From Janthinobacterium aquaticum (GTDB taxonomy: Bacteria > Pseudomonadota > Gammaproteobacteria > Burkholderiales > Burkholderiaceae_D), in the NCBI RefSeq assembly GCF_009208565.1, contig NZ_WFLK01000005.1:1-64000 (forward strand): 64,000 nt of DNA, given 5' to 3'. Both the position numbers and the translations under genes were made by a program. Of the stretch, positions 50,102-58,206 are shown one piece after another (within the stretch, counting starts at the first letter, position 1; each line of letters opens with the position of its first letter). The notes below the pieces were generated by a model. That model made no database searches. It worked only from the letters and a program-made list of their open reading frames with translations, and was not told the origin of the DNA.

Positions 50102-51802
50102 ATGACGCAACAACCTCGTACCGGCGGCCAGATTCTGGTCGACGCCCTGCATATCCACGGCGTCGACACCGCCTTTGGCGTACCAGGCGAAAGCTATCTC
50201 GATGTACTCGACGCCCTGCATGACTCGAACATCCGCTTCATCATCAACCGCCAGGAAGGGGGCGCCGCCTTCATGGCCGAAGCCTACGGCAAACTGACCG
50301 GCAAGCCCGGCATCTGTTTCGTCACGCGCGGCCCCGGCGCCACCAATGCCTCGATCGGCGTGCATACCGCTTACCAGGACTCGACGCCGATGATCCTGTT
50401 TATCGGCCAGGTCGGCAACGACTTCGTCGACCGCGAGGCGTTCCAGGAAATCGACTACCGCCGCATGTACGGGCAGATGGCCAAGTGGGTAGCGCAGATC
50501 GACCGCGCCGAGCGCATACCGGAATACCTGGCGCGCGCCTTCCAGGTCGCCACCAGCGGACGCCCAGGCCCGGTGGTGCTGGCATTGCCGGAAGACATGC
50601 TGGTCTCGCTGGCCGAGGCGAGCGACACGCGCGCTTTCCAGCCGGTGCAGGCCTCGCCCTCGCAGCAGCAGATGGATCAGCTGCGCGGCATGCTGGCCGC
50701 AGCACGCCGCCCGCTGCTGCTGCTGGGCGGCGCCACCTGGACGCCACAGGCGTGCAGCGACCTGCAACGCTTTGCCGAAGCCAACCATTTGCCGGTCGCC
50801 TGCGCCTTCCGCTTCCAGGACCTGCTCGACAATCATCACCCCAACTATATCGGCGACGTCGGCATCGGCATCAATCCGAAACTGGCGGCGCGCGTGAAAG
50901 ACGCCGACCTGGTGATCGCCATCGGTCCGCGCCTGGGCGAGATGACCACCGGCGGCTATACCCTGTTCGAGTCGCCGGTACCGCGCCAGCGCCTGGTGCA
51001 TATCCACACCGATGCGCTCGAGCTGGGCAGCGTCTACCAGGCCGAGCTGATGATCGCCAGCGGCATGCCCCAAGCGTGCACCATGCTCGCTGCGATGCAA
51101 CCGGTTGACGCCAGCGCCTGGCGCCATACCGCGCCTGAAGCGAAGGCCGAGCTGGCCGCCTACCAACAGCGCCCGCCGATCTTCCAGGACGGCCAGGCGC
51201 CGCTGGATCTGTGGCAGGTCACGCAGGAGATCATGGCGCAGGCGCCGCATGACACCATTATTACCAACGGCGCCGGCAATTACGCAACCTGGGCGCACCG
51301 CTTCTACCGCTATGGCGGCATGCGCACGCAGTTGGCGCCCACCAGCGGCGCCATGGGCTACGGCGTGCCGGCCGGCATCGCCGCCAAGATTGTCGATCCC
51401 GCACGTACCGTAATTACCTTTGCCGGCGATGGCGAGTACATGATGAACGGCCAGGAACTGGCCACGGCCGTGCAATACAACGCTGGCGTGGTCATTATCG
51501 TGTTCAACAATCAGATGTTCGGCACCATACGCATGCACCAGGAACGCGATTATCCGGGCCGTATTTCCGGCACCAGCCTGCACAACCCGGATTTTGCGGC
51601 GCTGGCGCGCGCGTATGGCGCGCATGGCGAAGTGGTCAATACCACCGAAGAGTTTGCGCCTGCCCTGCAGCGCGCGTTGAGCCATGCGACCGGGCACAGG
51701 CTGCCGGCGCTGATCGAATTGCGTTATGACGGCAATCTGATCACGCCCGGCGCCACGCTGGCCACCATCCGCGCCAATGCGGAAAAGGCGCGCACGGCAT
51801 AA
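50102..51802 (+). CDS. thiamine pyrophosphate-dependent enzyme, acetolactate synthase-like
   Basis: The 566-aa protein has the three ThDP-enzyme domains. The N-terminal pyrimidine-binding domain carries catalytic Glu in NRQEGGAAFMAEAYG (E52). A central DHS-like domain has LLLLGGATW. The C-terminal domain carries the ThDP motif GDGEYMMNGQEL...FNN. It looks like the large-subunit acetolactate synthase family, but no small subunit (ilvN) or ilvC adjoins, so a catabolic 2-oxo-acid lyase, carboligase or decarboxylase is as likely as valine/isoleucine synthesis. AAGAG precedes the ATG by seven bases. It is monocistronic. Confidence 0.82.
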   Translation: MTQQPRTGGQILVDALHIHGVDTAFGVPGESYLDVLDALHDSNIRFIINRQEGGAAFMAEAYGKLTGKPGICFVTRGPGATNASIGVHTAYQDSTPMILFIGQVGNDFVDREAFQEIDYRRMYGQMAKWVAQIDRAERIPEYLARAFQVATSGRPGPVVLALPEDMLVSLAEASDTRAFQPVQASPSQQQMDQLRGMLAAARRPLLLLGGATWTPQACSDLQRFAEANHLPVACAFRFQDLLDNHHPNYIGDVGIGINPKLAARVKDADLVIAIGPRLGEMTTGGYTLFESPVPRQRLVHIHTDALELGSVYQAELMIASGMPQACTMLAAMQPVDASAWRHTAPEAKAELAAYQQRPPIFQDGQAPLDLWQVTQEIMAQAPHDTIITNGAGNYATWAHRFYRYGGMRTQLAPTSGAMGYGVPAGIAAKIVDPARTVITFAGDGEYMMNGQELATAVQYNAGVVIIVFNNQMFGTIRMHQERDYPGRISGTSLHNPDFAALARAYGAHGEVVNTTEEFAPALQRALSHATGHRLPALIELRYDGNLITPGATLATIRANAEKARTA

Positions 51803-51818
51803 GGTGGCTTGAGCGCTG

Positions 51819-52379
51819 TCAGCTCACCGGCGTTTCATTGCCCGATGCCGGACCCGGGGTTGGTGGCGCCGCCGGTTCTGCCGGTGCCGCCGGCGTAGCA
51901 GGGCAAGGCGTGCAAGCCTTCAGGGGCCGGCCGAAGTCGCTGATGCGCGACAGCTTCATCGGCATGCGCGCATTGCCGCCGCAGTAATCGCCGGCCAGTG
52001 TCAGCGTCTTGCCGTCCTTGGAAAAGGTGCCGTTAAAAGTACGCTCTTCACTGTCGGGGCCTTCGATGGTGAAGTCGAACGCCCCGGTGGCGTCATTGAT
52101 ATTGACGTCGCTGGCGACGATGGGCATGCTCAGGGCGCCTGCCGTAAATTCATAGACCACGCTATCGGCTTCGGCAAAGCGATGCAGGGTCACGCGCTGG
52201 CCGCCGATCTCCCCGCGATCCTTCTGCAGGCACAGATCCGAATACACGGCCACGCCGTAACGCTCGAGACCGGCCGGCTTCTTGCCCTTGGCGCTCGTTG
52301 CGGCCCAGGCGCCCGTGGCGCTCGCCAGCAGCAGCGCTGCCAGCACAACAGTCATACGCGGTGATTTCAACTGGCTCAT
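51819..52379 (-). CDS. secreted protein, unknown function
   Basis: The 186-aa protein has a Sec signal peptide (MSQLKSPRMTVVLAALLLASATGAWA, cleaved near residue 26). A compact beta-rich domain of about 120 residues holds Cys at about 50 and 133, perhaps a disulfide, and the tail is Pro/Ala-rich (from about 155) after CTPCPA. Periplasmic or surface location is inferred. It converges on the ThDP gene with only 16 bases between stops. Not recognised as a known family. Confidence 0.7.
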   Translation of the reverse strand: MSQLKSPRMTVVLAALLLASATGAWAATSAKGKKPAGLERYGVAVYSDLCLQKDRGEIGGQRVTLHRFAEADSVVYEFTAGALSMPIVASDVNINDATGAFDFTIEGPDSEERTFNGTFSKDGKTLTLAGDYCGGNARMPMKLSRISDFGRPLKACTPCPATPAAPAEPAAPPTPGPASGNETPVS

Positions 52380-52431
52380 GGCATTTCCTCAACTTTAGTA
52401 ACAGCAACATTGTAACTGATGCCGCAGATGC

Positions 52432-52468
52432 AAAAACGCGCCGCCAGACAAAGTCTGACAGCGCGTTT
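52432..52468 (-). terminator. porin gene terminator
   Basis: On the minus strand a long hairpin with outer arms AAACGCGC/GCGCGTTT and inner arms around TCAGAC/GTCTGG is followed by TTTTT. It ends about 68 bases after the porin stop. Confidence 0.82.
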
Positions 52469-52535
52469 CCGACCAGACCTTCCCTGCGGAAGGCCTGGTA
52501 TGCAGCTTTCTGCTTACGCTTGCGCGTCAGTCAGA

Positions 52536-53603
52536 TTAGAACGAGTGACGAACGCCAACGTTGAAAGCTTTATCGCCGGTACCAACATTGCTGTTGTTGC
52601 CAACGGTGTAGCCTGCGTTGTTTTTGTTCGAGATCTTGGCGTACGAAGCGTAGGTGCTGGTGCGCTTCGACAGAGCGTACGAGTAGCCGATAGCGAACTG
52701 GTTTGCGTCAGCGTCAGCTTGGTTTTTGTCGTTCACGTGGATGTACGAAGCCATCACGGTGCCTTGACCCAGCGGTACCGTTGCGCCGATCAGGGCGGTG
52801 GTGCTGTCGGTGCTGAAACCAGCCGACTGGTAGTTGAACGCGTTACCGAGTGATGCATTGTTACGCACAGCGCTGTTCAGGCCTTTGTTCACGCCGTAGG
52901 CTACGTATGCTTTAGCAACTGCGAAGTCGTAGTTTGCTGCAGCCAGCCAGTTGCGGCCGCTACCTTGTTCGATGGCAGCGGTGTCGTTGCTGGTGTTGTT
53001 GTAAGCAACACGGGCGTTCAGAGGACCGTTGGCGTAGCCAACCGACGCGCCGAATTTACGGCCGATTTTGTTCGATTCAGCGTTTTCGCCGAAGGTGTAA
53101 GCCACGTCACCGTCGAAACCATTGTAGCTAGGCGAGGTGTACAGCACGGTGTTGCTGGTGCGGGTGTTGTTCGGGAACAGGTTCTTTGCGGAACCAGCGT
53201 AGCCAGCTGCAAATGGATCAGCAACTTTCGACAGCGTGTTGTAGATCGGGGTGTATTGACGACCCAGGGTCAGGGTACCGGTGGTTTTGCTGCTCAGGCC
53301 AACGTAAGCTTGACGGTTGAACAGAGTACCAGGAACGTCTTGATTACCGTTATCAACGTTGAAACCCGATTCCAGCAGGAACAGAGCCGACAGGCCGCTG
53401 CCCAGATCTTCGGTGCCTTTGAAGCCGATGCGCGAAGCCGAAGCAATACCGCTGTCGAGCTTGTTGACATTGCCGTTCACGCCACCGCGCTCGCTGACGA
53501 AACCAGCGTCAACGATACCGTAGATGGTGACGCTCGATTGTGCGTGTGCTACGCCAGTGGTGGCGGCGGCCAGAACTGCCAGGGAGATCAGAGTCTTTTT
53601 CAT
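52536..53603 (-). CDS. general outer-membrane porin (Gram-negative porin family)
   Basis: This is a trimeric 16-strand beta-barrel porin for small hydrophilic solutes. ATG 53603 gives signal peptide MKKTLISLAVLAAATTGVAHA, then QSSVTIYGIVDAGF, the hallmark start of betaproteobacterial porins; total 355 aa. The C-terminus ends in FNVGVRHSF with terminal Phe, the BAM recognition signal. AAAGGAAA lies seven bases upstream. The base composition, with frequent GTT/GCT codons and an A+T-rich third position, differs from neighbours and suggests codon bias of a highly expressed gene. Confidence 0.93.
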   Translation of the reverse strand: MKKTLISLAVLAAATTGVAHAQSSVTIYGIVDAGFVSERGGVNGNVNKLDSGIASASRIGFKGTEDLGSGLSALFLLESGFNVDNGNQDVPGTLFNRQAYVGLSSKTTGTLTLGRQYTPIYNTLSKVADPFAAGYAGSAKNLFPNNTRTSNTVLYTSPSYNGFDGDVAYTFGENAESNKIGRKFGASVGYANGPLNARVAYNNTSNDTAAIEQGSGRNWLAAANYDFAVAKAYVAYGVNKGLNSAVRNNASLGNAFNYQSAGFSTDSTTALIGATVPLGQGTVMASYIHVNDKNQADADANQFAIGYSYALSKRTSTYASYAKISNKNNAGYTVGNNSNVGTGDKAFNVGVRHSF

Positions 53604-54562
53604 TGCAATTTCCTTTAATTTTTTCAAGCAAAAAGTAATACAGCCTTATGCATCTCTTGCGACGCTCTAGCAGAGCGCTTTTATGAGTGAGGGCAAGGTC
53701 TCCACTTGCCACTGCTGTTCCGATCAGGGGAACAGTCATGTTGGTATCGGGACGCTATTGCACCGATAAGCGAGAAGGCTGCATAACGACCGTATTTCGT
53801 GCGCCGGGTTCGGTGCTCACTGGCACCGGAAGCGGCACTATAACGACCGTTTCACATTCCATCAAGTTCCAACATGTTACTTCCAGTACCAAGTCAAGGC
53901 CTTGTTCAAGACACTCAACCATTGCTAAACGTACTACGCAACAGAGCCATTGCCCTTTGCCAATCAATGCATAGGCCTGATTGACTGTTTCATCATAGCG
54001 CATGCCACTTTGGAGCCTGTTGTATTAGCGCAACAGTATCAGGCGACTAGGTAAAACGTCAACATGTTACAGCCATCATTTTGCCTTACTGATTTACACG
54101 ACAAAGCGGACAATTTGTAAGGCGATAATGGCAAAACGGAACGAAGCATACACCTCCTCGCAAATCCTTGCTGCGCAGCGCACAAAAACGCGCACGCAAC
54201 GCCCTCAATTGGTGCATTGATGCAGGTTTTGTGGGGCGTAGGAGAAAGTTTGGCGTGCGGCATGTCACAAATCAGGCCAAGCGATGTCACAATCAAATTA
54301 CTGACTCTTCGGTAATTTAAATTACTCTTGTACAAGCAAATTGAAGTGTGTAAAAAGCAGTTGCGAATAAAAGGCAGCCGATCCAAGTTGGCAATTCTGC
54401 ATGTCAATTGCGCATGAATTGAAACAATTTCTTACAATGTTAATTTCTCAATAAATTCATTAAATCGTTGTATAAAAACGACAGATTGATAAAAATCAAG
54501 AGAGTTTACTGTCCATTCGACATTATTCGCTTTTTCTTTTGCGGATCATCCCGATAAAAAGA
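53604..54562. other. long upstream region of the porin gene with several inverted repeats
   Basis: Nearly 960 bases with no accepted gene. Seen in it: hairpins CGCTCT-agc-AGAGCG (about 53665), GGCAAG...CTTGCC (about 53694) and CTGTTCC...GGAACAG (53713-53733); CTGTTG...CAACAG at about 54016; and the repeated ATAACGACCGT (about 53783 and 53840). A minus-strand TTGACG (54062-54057) with TACTGT 18 bases on could be a distant porin promoter, giving a leader of more than 400 nt. An 82-codon minus frame (53755-54003) reads protein-like but has no ribosome site. Confidence 0.45.
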
Positions 54563-54605
54563 CGACAAAACAAAGCGGCAGTTTGCTCAGTGTGCAGCCT
54601 GCCGC
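54563..54605 (-). terminator. terminator of the LitR-linked operon
   Basis: On the minus strand GCGGCAG (54605-54599) and CTGCCGC (54581-54575) form a 7-bp stem whose loop contains the stop codon of the SnoaL-like gene. TTTGTTTTGT follows. It is thus built partly into the coding sequence of the last gene. Confidence 0.65.
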
Positions 54606-55039
54606 TTGAGCCAGCGCATCAGCGCGCCGATAACCGGCAGTTTTTCGTATAGCTCTTCGGCTGCATCCCAGTAATCGCGATGCGAGAGCACCCGCCCCTC
54701 GGCGTCGAAAACCACCTGGGTTGCACCGCGTATGCATTGCTCACCTTTGACATGGCGGCGCATGTGAAAACGAAACTCCCAGGCCAGAAAAGCCTCGCCC
54801 CCCTGCCCGACGCTGCTGGTCACCACGAAACGCGGGGTATCGACCTGCACGAACATGCGCTCGAAAATGGCCAGGATGGCGGCATGCCCCTGCACTTCGT
54901 TGAACGGGTCCTTGAAGCTGGCGTCGGGCGCATAGACGGCGCCGAGTTGCGCCAGGCTTTGCACGGTCAGCGTTTCATAGAAAGCGACCAGGCGCGCCAG
55001 CGCCGTGGCCATGTCGGGATCGGCAGTGAGTTGAGTCAT
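54587..55039 (-). CDS. SnoaL-like / NTF2-fold protein
   Basis: The 150-aa protein has a cone-shaped NTF2 fold: helical N-terminus with YETLTVQSLAQLGAVYAPDASFKDPFNEVQG, a beta-sheet with FLAWEFRFHMRRH, and the DYWDAAEELYEKLPVIG tail typical of the photooxidative-stress cluster members. It may bind a hydrophobic ligand or act as an isomerase/hydratase; the function is unknown. It is the last of eight coupled genes (4-base overlap with the SDR). A terminator hairpin overlaps its stop. Confidence 0.85.
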   Translation of the reverse strand: MTQLTADPDMATALARLVAFYETLTVQSLAQLGAVYAPDASFKDPFNEVQGHAAILAIFERMFVQVDTPRFVVTSSVGQGGEAFLAWEFRFHMRRHVKGEQCIRGATQVVFDAEGRVLSHRDYWDAAEELYEKLPVIGALMRWLKRQAAH

Positions 55040-55803
55040 AAGCCAGTGACCTTGCGTATCAGCCAGAAGTAGGCGCGGTAAGGCAGCAGCCGCGCCAGGC
55101 GCAGCCAGTTGCTGAAGCGTTTGGGGAAGTGAATATGGAAGTGTCCCTGCTCGATGCCGCGCAGCATGGCGCCAGCGGCCTCTTCGGCCGATATCAGCGC
55201 CGGCATCTTGAAGTCGTTGCTGGCGGTCAGCGGTGTATCGACAAAGCCCGGATTGATCTGGTACACGCCGATGCCCTGCGGCTGCAGATCAAGATACAGC
55301 GATTCAGTCAGGTTGATCAATGCGGCCTTGCTGGCGCCATAGGCCAGCGCCTTGGGCAGGCCGCCATAGCCAGCCACCGAGGCCACGATGCCGATCCCGC
55401 CGGCTTTCTGGCGCAGCAGCACCGGCAGCACCGGCGCCAGACAATTGAAGACGCCGCCGACGTTCAGCGCCAGCAAGTCGGTGGCGGCAGCGCGGTCAAA
55501 GCTGTCGGCGCGCATGGCCTGGTAGCCGCCGGCCACTACCAGCACCAGATCCAGGCTCGACCATTGGCTCATCAGATGCGCGCAGACGGCGCGCACCTGC
55601 TCGGCCTGCGTGATATCGAGCGGCAGCGCCTGCGCCAGCGGCTGCCCCTCGCACAGGCGCTCCAGCCCAGCCAGGTTACGCGCCGACACGGCCACGCAGG
55701 CGCCCTGTTCAAGCAGCATGCTGGCACAGGCCGCGCCGATACCGCTCGATGCGCCGATAATCCACACATGCTTGCCGGCCCAACTGTCAATCTTGCGGTT
55801 CAT
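55036..55803 (-). CDS. short-chain dehydrogenase/reductase
   Basis: This NAD(P)-dependent oxidoreductase has 255 aa. The Rossmann motif GASSGIGAACA lies near residues 18-28, the catalytic Ser in VASVAGYGG and the Tyr/Lys pair in YGASKAAL (about 155-159). A hydrophobic C-terminal segment (LLPYRAYFWLIRKVTGL) suggests membrane association, in line with a lipid substrate. It overlaps the genes on both sides by 4 bases. Confidence 0.9.
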   Translation of the reverse strand: MNRKIDSWAGKHVWIIGASSGIGAACASMLLEQGACVAVSARNLAGLERLCEGQPLAQALPLDITQAEQVRAVCAHLMSQWSSLDLVLVVAGGYQAMRADSFDRAAATDLLALNVGGVFNCLAPVLPVLLRQKAGGIGIVASVAGYGGLPKALAYGASKAALINLTESLYLDLQPQGIGVYQINPGFVDTPLTASNDFKMPALISAEEAAGAMLRGIEQGHFHIHFPKRFSNWLRLARLLPYRAYFWLIRKVTGL

Positions 55804-56360
55804 TGCCCATCCTTGTGACGCTTGCGAAACGACAACGTGACCGCGCCCAGGTCAAAGCCGAACTTGCTCATGCTGGCGCGATTGAGCATGACCTGCTCAT
55901 CGATCAGGAACATCCAGTCGTCAAAATTGACGTGATAGACCGTGCCATCGACCGGCAGCGCCAGCACATACTTCCAACGCAAGGCGTTGCCGGCCACCTC
56001 GCCGACCGCTTCGCCAATCACATCGGGAGCGGTGCCGACGAAACGCCCGGGCGCCGTCTTGCGCAAGGTCCACACCCGCTTTTCGCGGGTGCCATCGGCA
56101 TAATGGAAGTCTTCATCGAGCGTGCCGACATCGCCGTCCCAGTGGCACACCATCACCACCGTGAAACGTTTGACCACCTTGCCGGCACGGTCCTGGAACA
56201 TGCCATGGGCATCGAGCGTGCCGTTGAAATACTGCTGCAGATCAAGTTGCGGTGTCTGCTGCGCATAGGTGGCCGGCGTGGGCGGGGCCGCGCAGCCCAG
56301 CAGCGCCAGCGCCAGCAGGCCTGCAGGCACGGCGCGTTTCAGACAGGTCATGCAATTCAT
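55800..56360 (-). CDS. DUF3833 family lipoprotein
   Basis: ATG 56360 gives a lipoprotein signal with lipobox ALLGC (Cys about 23) and 186 aa. The body carries the DUF3833 features YFNGTLDAHGMFQDRAGKVV and DWMFLIDEQVMLNRASMSKFG. Biochemical role unknown; the family recurs in operons with CFA-like synthases and SDRs. ATGA overlap with the upstream MFS gene supports the start. It overlaps the SDR gene by 4 bases. Confidence 0.87.
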   Translation of the reverse strand: MNCMTCLKRAVPAGLLALALLGCAAPPTPATYAQQTPQLDLQQYFNGTLDAHGMFQDRAGKVVKRFTVVMVCHWDGDVGTLDEDFHYADGTREKRVWTLRKTAPGRFVGTAPDVIGEAVGEVAGNALRWKYVLALPVDGTVYHVNFDDWMFLIDEQVMLNRASMSKFGFDLGAVTLSFRKRHKDGQ

Positions 56361-57625
56361 GCCGGATTCTCCAATGGCTGCTTGTAAATGGACTGCAGGG
56401 GCGCGCGCCACAGCATGAGCGCGGCCAGCAGTTTCAGGGCGCAGGGCAACAGGGCATAGACCGCCGACAAGGCAGGCAGCGCATGGTTACTGCCCGGCAC
56501 ATAGCCAAACCAGCCCAGCAGTGGCAAGGCCAGGCCGGCCGCCAGCGCCAGGCTGATCTGCACACCCCAGTTCCACCAGCCGAAATAGGCAGCTTCATGC
56601 TGGCGGGCATGGCCGGCACTGCCGATCAGTCCGGCCAGCAAGGCCGACGGCAACGCCAGGTCGGCGCCCAGCGCCAGCCCCGACAGCACGCAGATGGCAC
56701 CAAAAGCCCGGACATCGCCCGCCCCCAGGCCATAGGCCCAGACAAACACCGATGCCCCCATCAGCATGGCCAGCAGCCAGGCGCGCGCTTCGCCATAACG
56801 GCGCGCCAGCGCCACCCACAGCGGTATCGAAGCGGCAGCGGCCAGGAAATAGACCACCAGGAAGGCGCCGGCCAGGTGGCCCAGTTGCAGCACGTCGCCG
56901 GCAAAAAACAGGAACAACGTGGCCGGGATGGCGGCCGCCACGCCATTGACCAGCAGTACGGCAAACAGATGGCGAAAAGCGCGCTGGCGAAACGGCAAAC
57001 GCCATTGTTGCACCGCGCTGGCGGCGGTAGCGACAGGCTGCACCCGCGGCGCGCGCATCAGCAGCAAGGCGCCAGCGGCCAGCAGGCAAGCGGCAAACAC
57101 CAGCGACAGACCGTCGTAACCGAGCAGCGACGTGAGCGCTGCGGCCGTCATCACGCCCACCAACGCACAGCCTTCGCGCACGCCGGTCAGGCGCGCACGC
57201 AGCCCCTGCGTCTGTGACAGCGCCGCGCCCCAGCTCTGGTGCGCAATGCTGGCCAGGCCATAGCCGCCATACACCAGCAGCAAGGTCACCAGAAACCACG
57301 CCAGCGCGCCATATTGACTCAGCGAAGGCGGATGAAACAGCGCGCCAAAACCCAGCAACAGCAAAGGCAGCGACCAGGCGATACAGCCAGCGTAGCTGCG
57401 CCGGCCGTTCGCCATCCACCCACCCAGCACCGGGTCGACAAACGCTGCCGCCACCCGCGCAGCGAGCAGCACGCTGCCGATTTGCGCCAGGCTCAAGCTG
57501 GTGCGCTGGGCATAGAACTGCGGCACATAGATATAAATGGGCAGCGCCAGCATGGCCAGCGGCAAACCGAACAGCCCATAGCTGAACAGGCTGGCCAGCG
57601 ACAGCGCATCAGCGCCGCGTTTCAT
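56357..57625 (-). CDS. MFS_2 (GPH/MelB-like) transporter
   Basis: The 422-aa protein has about twelve membrane segments. The MFS_2 pattern is visible in DPVLGGWMANGRRSYAG (segments 2-3) and RARLTGVREGCALVG. GPH relatives move sugars, but those in this type of operon have no known substrate; a lipid or lipid precursor is possible by context. It overlaps its neighbours by 4 bases. Confidence 0.86.
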   Translation of the reverse strand: MKRGADALSLASLFSYGLFGLPLAMLALPIYIYVPQFYAQRTSLSLAQIGSVLLAARVAAAFVDPVLGGWMANGRRSYAGCIAWSLPLLLLGFGALFHPPSLSQYGALAWFLVTLLLVYGGYGLASIAHQSWGAALSQTQGLRARLTGVREGCALVGVMTAAALTSLLGYDGLSLVFAACLLAAGALLLMRAPRVQPVATAASAVQQWRLPFRQRAFRHLFAVLLVNGVAAAIPATLFLFFAGDVLQLGHLAGAFLVVYFLAAAASIPLWVALARRYGEARAWLLAMLMGASVFVWAYGLGAGDVRAFGAICVLSGLALGADLALPSALLAGLIGSAGHARQHEAAYFGWWNWGVQISLALAAGLALPLLGWFGYVPGSNHALPALSAVYALLPCALKLLAALMLWRAPLQSIYKQPLENPA

Positions 57626-58203
57626 GGCGGCGAGGCGGCCATCGGCTGCGCGTCGCGCAACAGGGCGCTGCGCAAGGCGGGCGCGGTAGTGGCTGGCGAC
57701 AGCCAGATGGCAAAGAAGGCACGCGCAAAATCGCCATCGGGCACGTCGGCCATCACCTTGCCGTCAAGATAAAAACGCACGCCCGGCGCCACGCCCGCGC
57801 GCCAGGCAGCGGCAATGCGCTGTCCCTGTTTTACATCGGGAAAGATGCGCAGCATGGTGTCGCGCCAGACCAGGCGCTGCGGCTCGGTGCCGGCCTTGAT
57901 CTTTTGCATCTGCTCGTAGCTGGCCTCGGCAATCTTCTGGCCATCGAGTCCGCGCGCATAGCGCAATTCGAGCACGAACGGCGCCGTATCAGGCATGGCC
58001 GGCTGATAGCCTGCCGGCCCCACCCACAACTGCGCGTGGTAAAGCCGCAGGCCGAACCAGCTGAAGTCGCCCTCGCCTGCCAGGCGCGCCTCGGGCACGT
58101 CGCTGCTGATATAGGCCGGCGGCGGTTCAGCTATCGGCGGCGCGGCCAGGGTTGTCAGGGTCACCAGCGCCAGGCTGGCGGCAAGCAAAAACCGTTTGAT
58201 CAT
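57622..58203 (-). CDS. chalcone isomerase-like periplasmic protein
   Basis: The 193-aa protein has a cleavable signal peptide (MIKRFLLAASLALVTLTTLA) and then a chalcone-isomerase-like domain (VRFYLDGKVMADVPDGDFARAFFAIWL), the bacterial CHI-fold branch. These bind fatty acids or related lipids rather than chalcones in several cases. The gap to the CFA-like gene is 3 bases, and the 4-base overlap with the MFS_2 gene indicates tight coupling. Confidence 0.87.
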   Translation of the reverse strand: MIKRFLLAASLALVTLTTLAAPPIAEPPPAYISSDVPEARLAGEGDFSWFGLRLYHAQLWVGPAGYQPAMPDTAPFVLELRYARGLDGQKIAEASYEQMQKIKAGTEPQRLVWRDTMLRIFPDVKQGQRIAAAWRAGVAPGVRFYLDGKVMADVPDGDFARAFFAIWLSPATTAPALRSALLRDAQPMAASPP

Positions 58204-58206
58204 TTT

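Noticed and set aside
49994-51697. 567-codon minus-strand frame opposite the ThDP enzyme
   Set aside because: Antisense shadow; the plus-strand frame has clear ThDP motifs.
53755-54003. 82-codon minus-strand frame upstream of the porin
   Set aside because: Reads protein-like but lacks a ribosome site and no family is recognised; kept as part of the upstream-region finding only.
54039-54407. 122-codon minus-strand frame
   Set aside because: Cys- and Ser-rich composition without motifs, no ribosome site, in an A+T-rich non-coding region.
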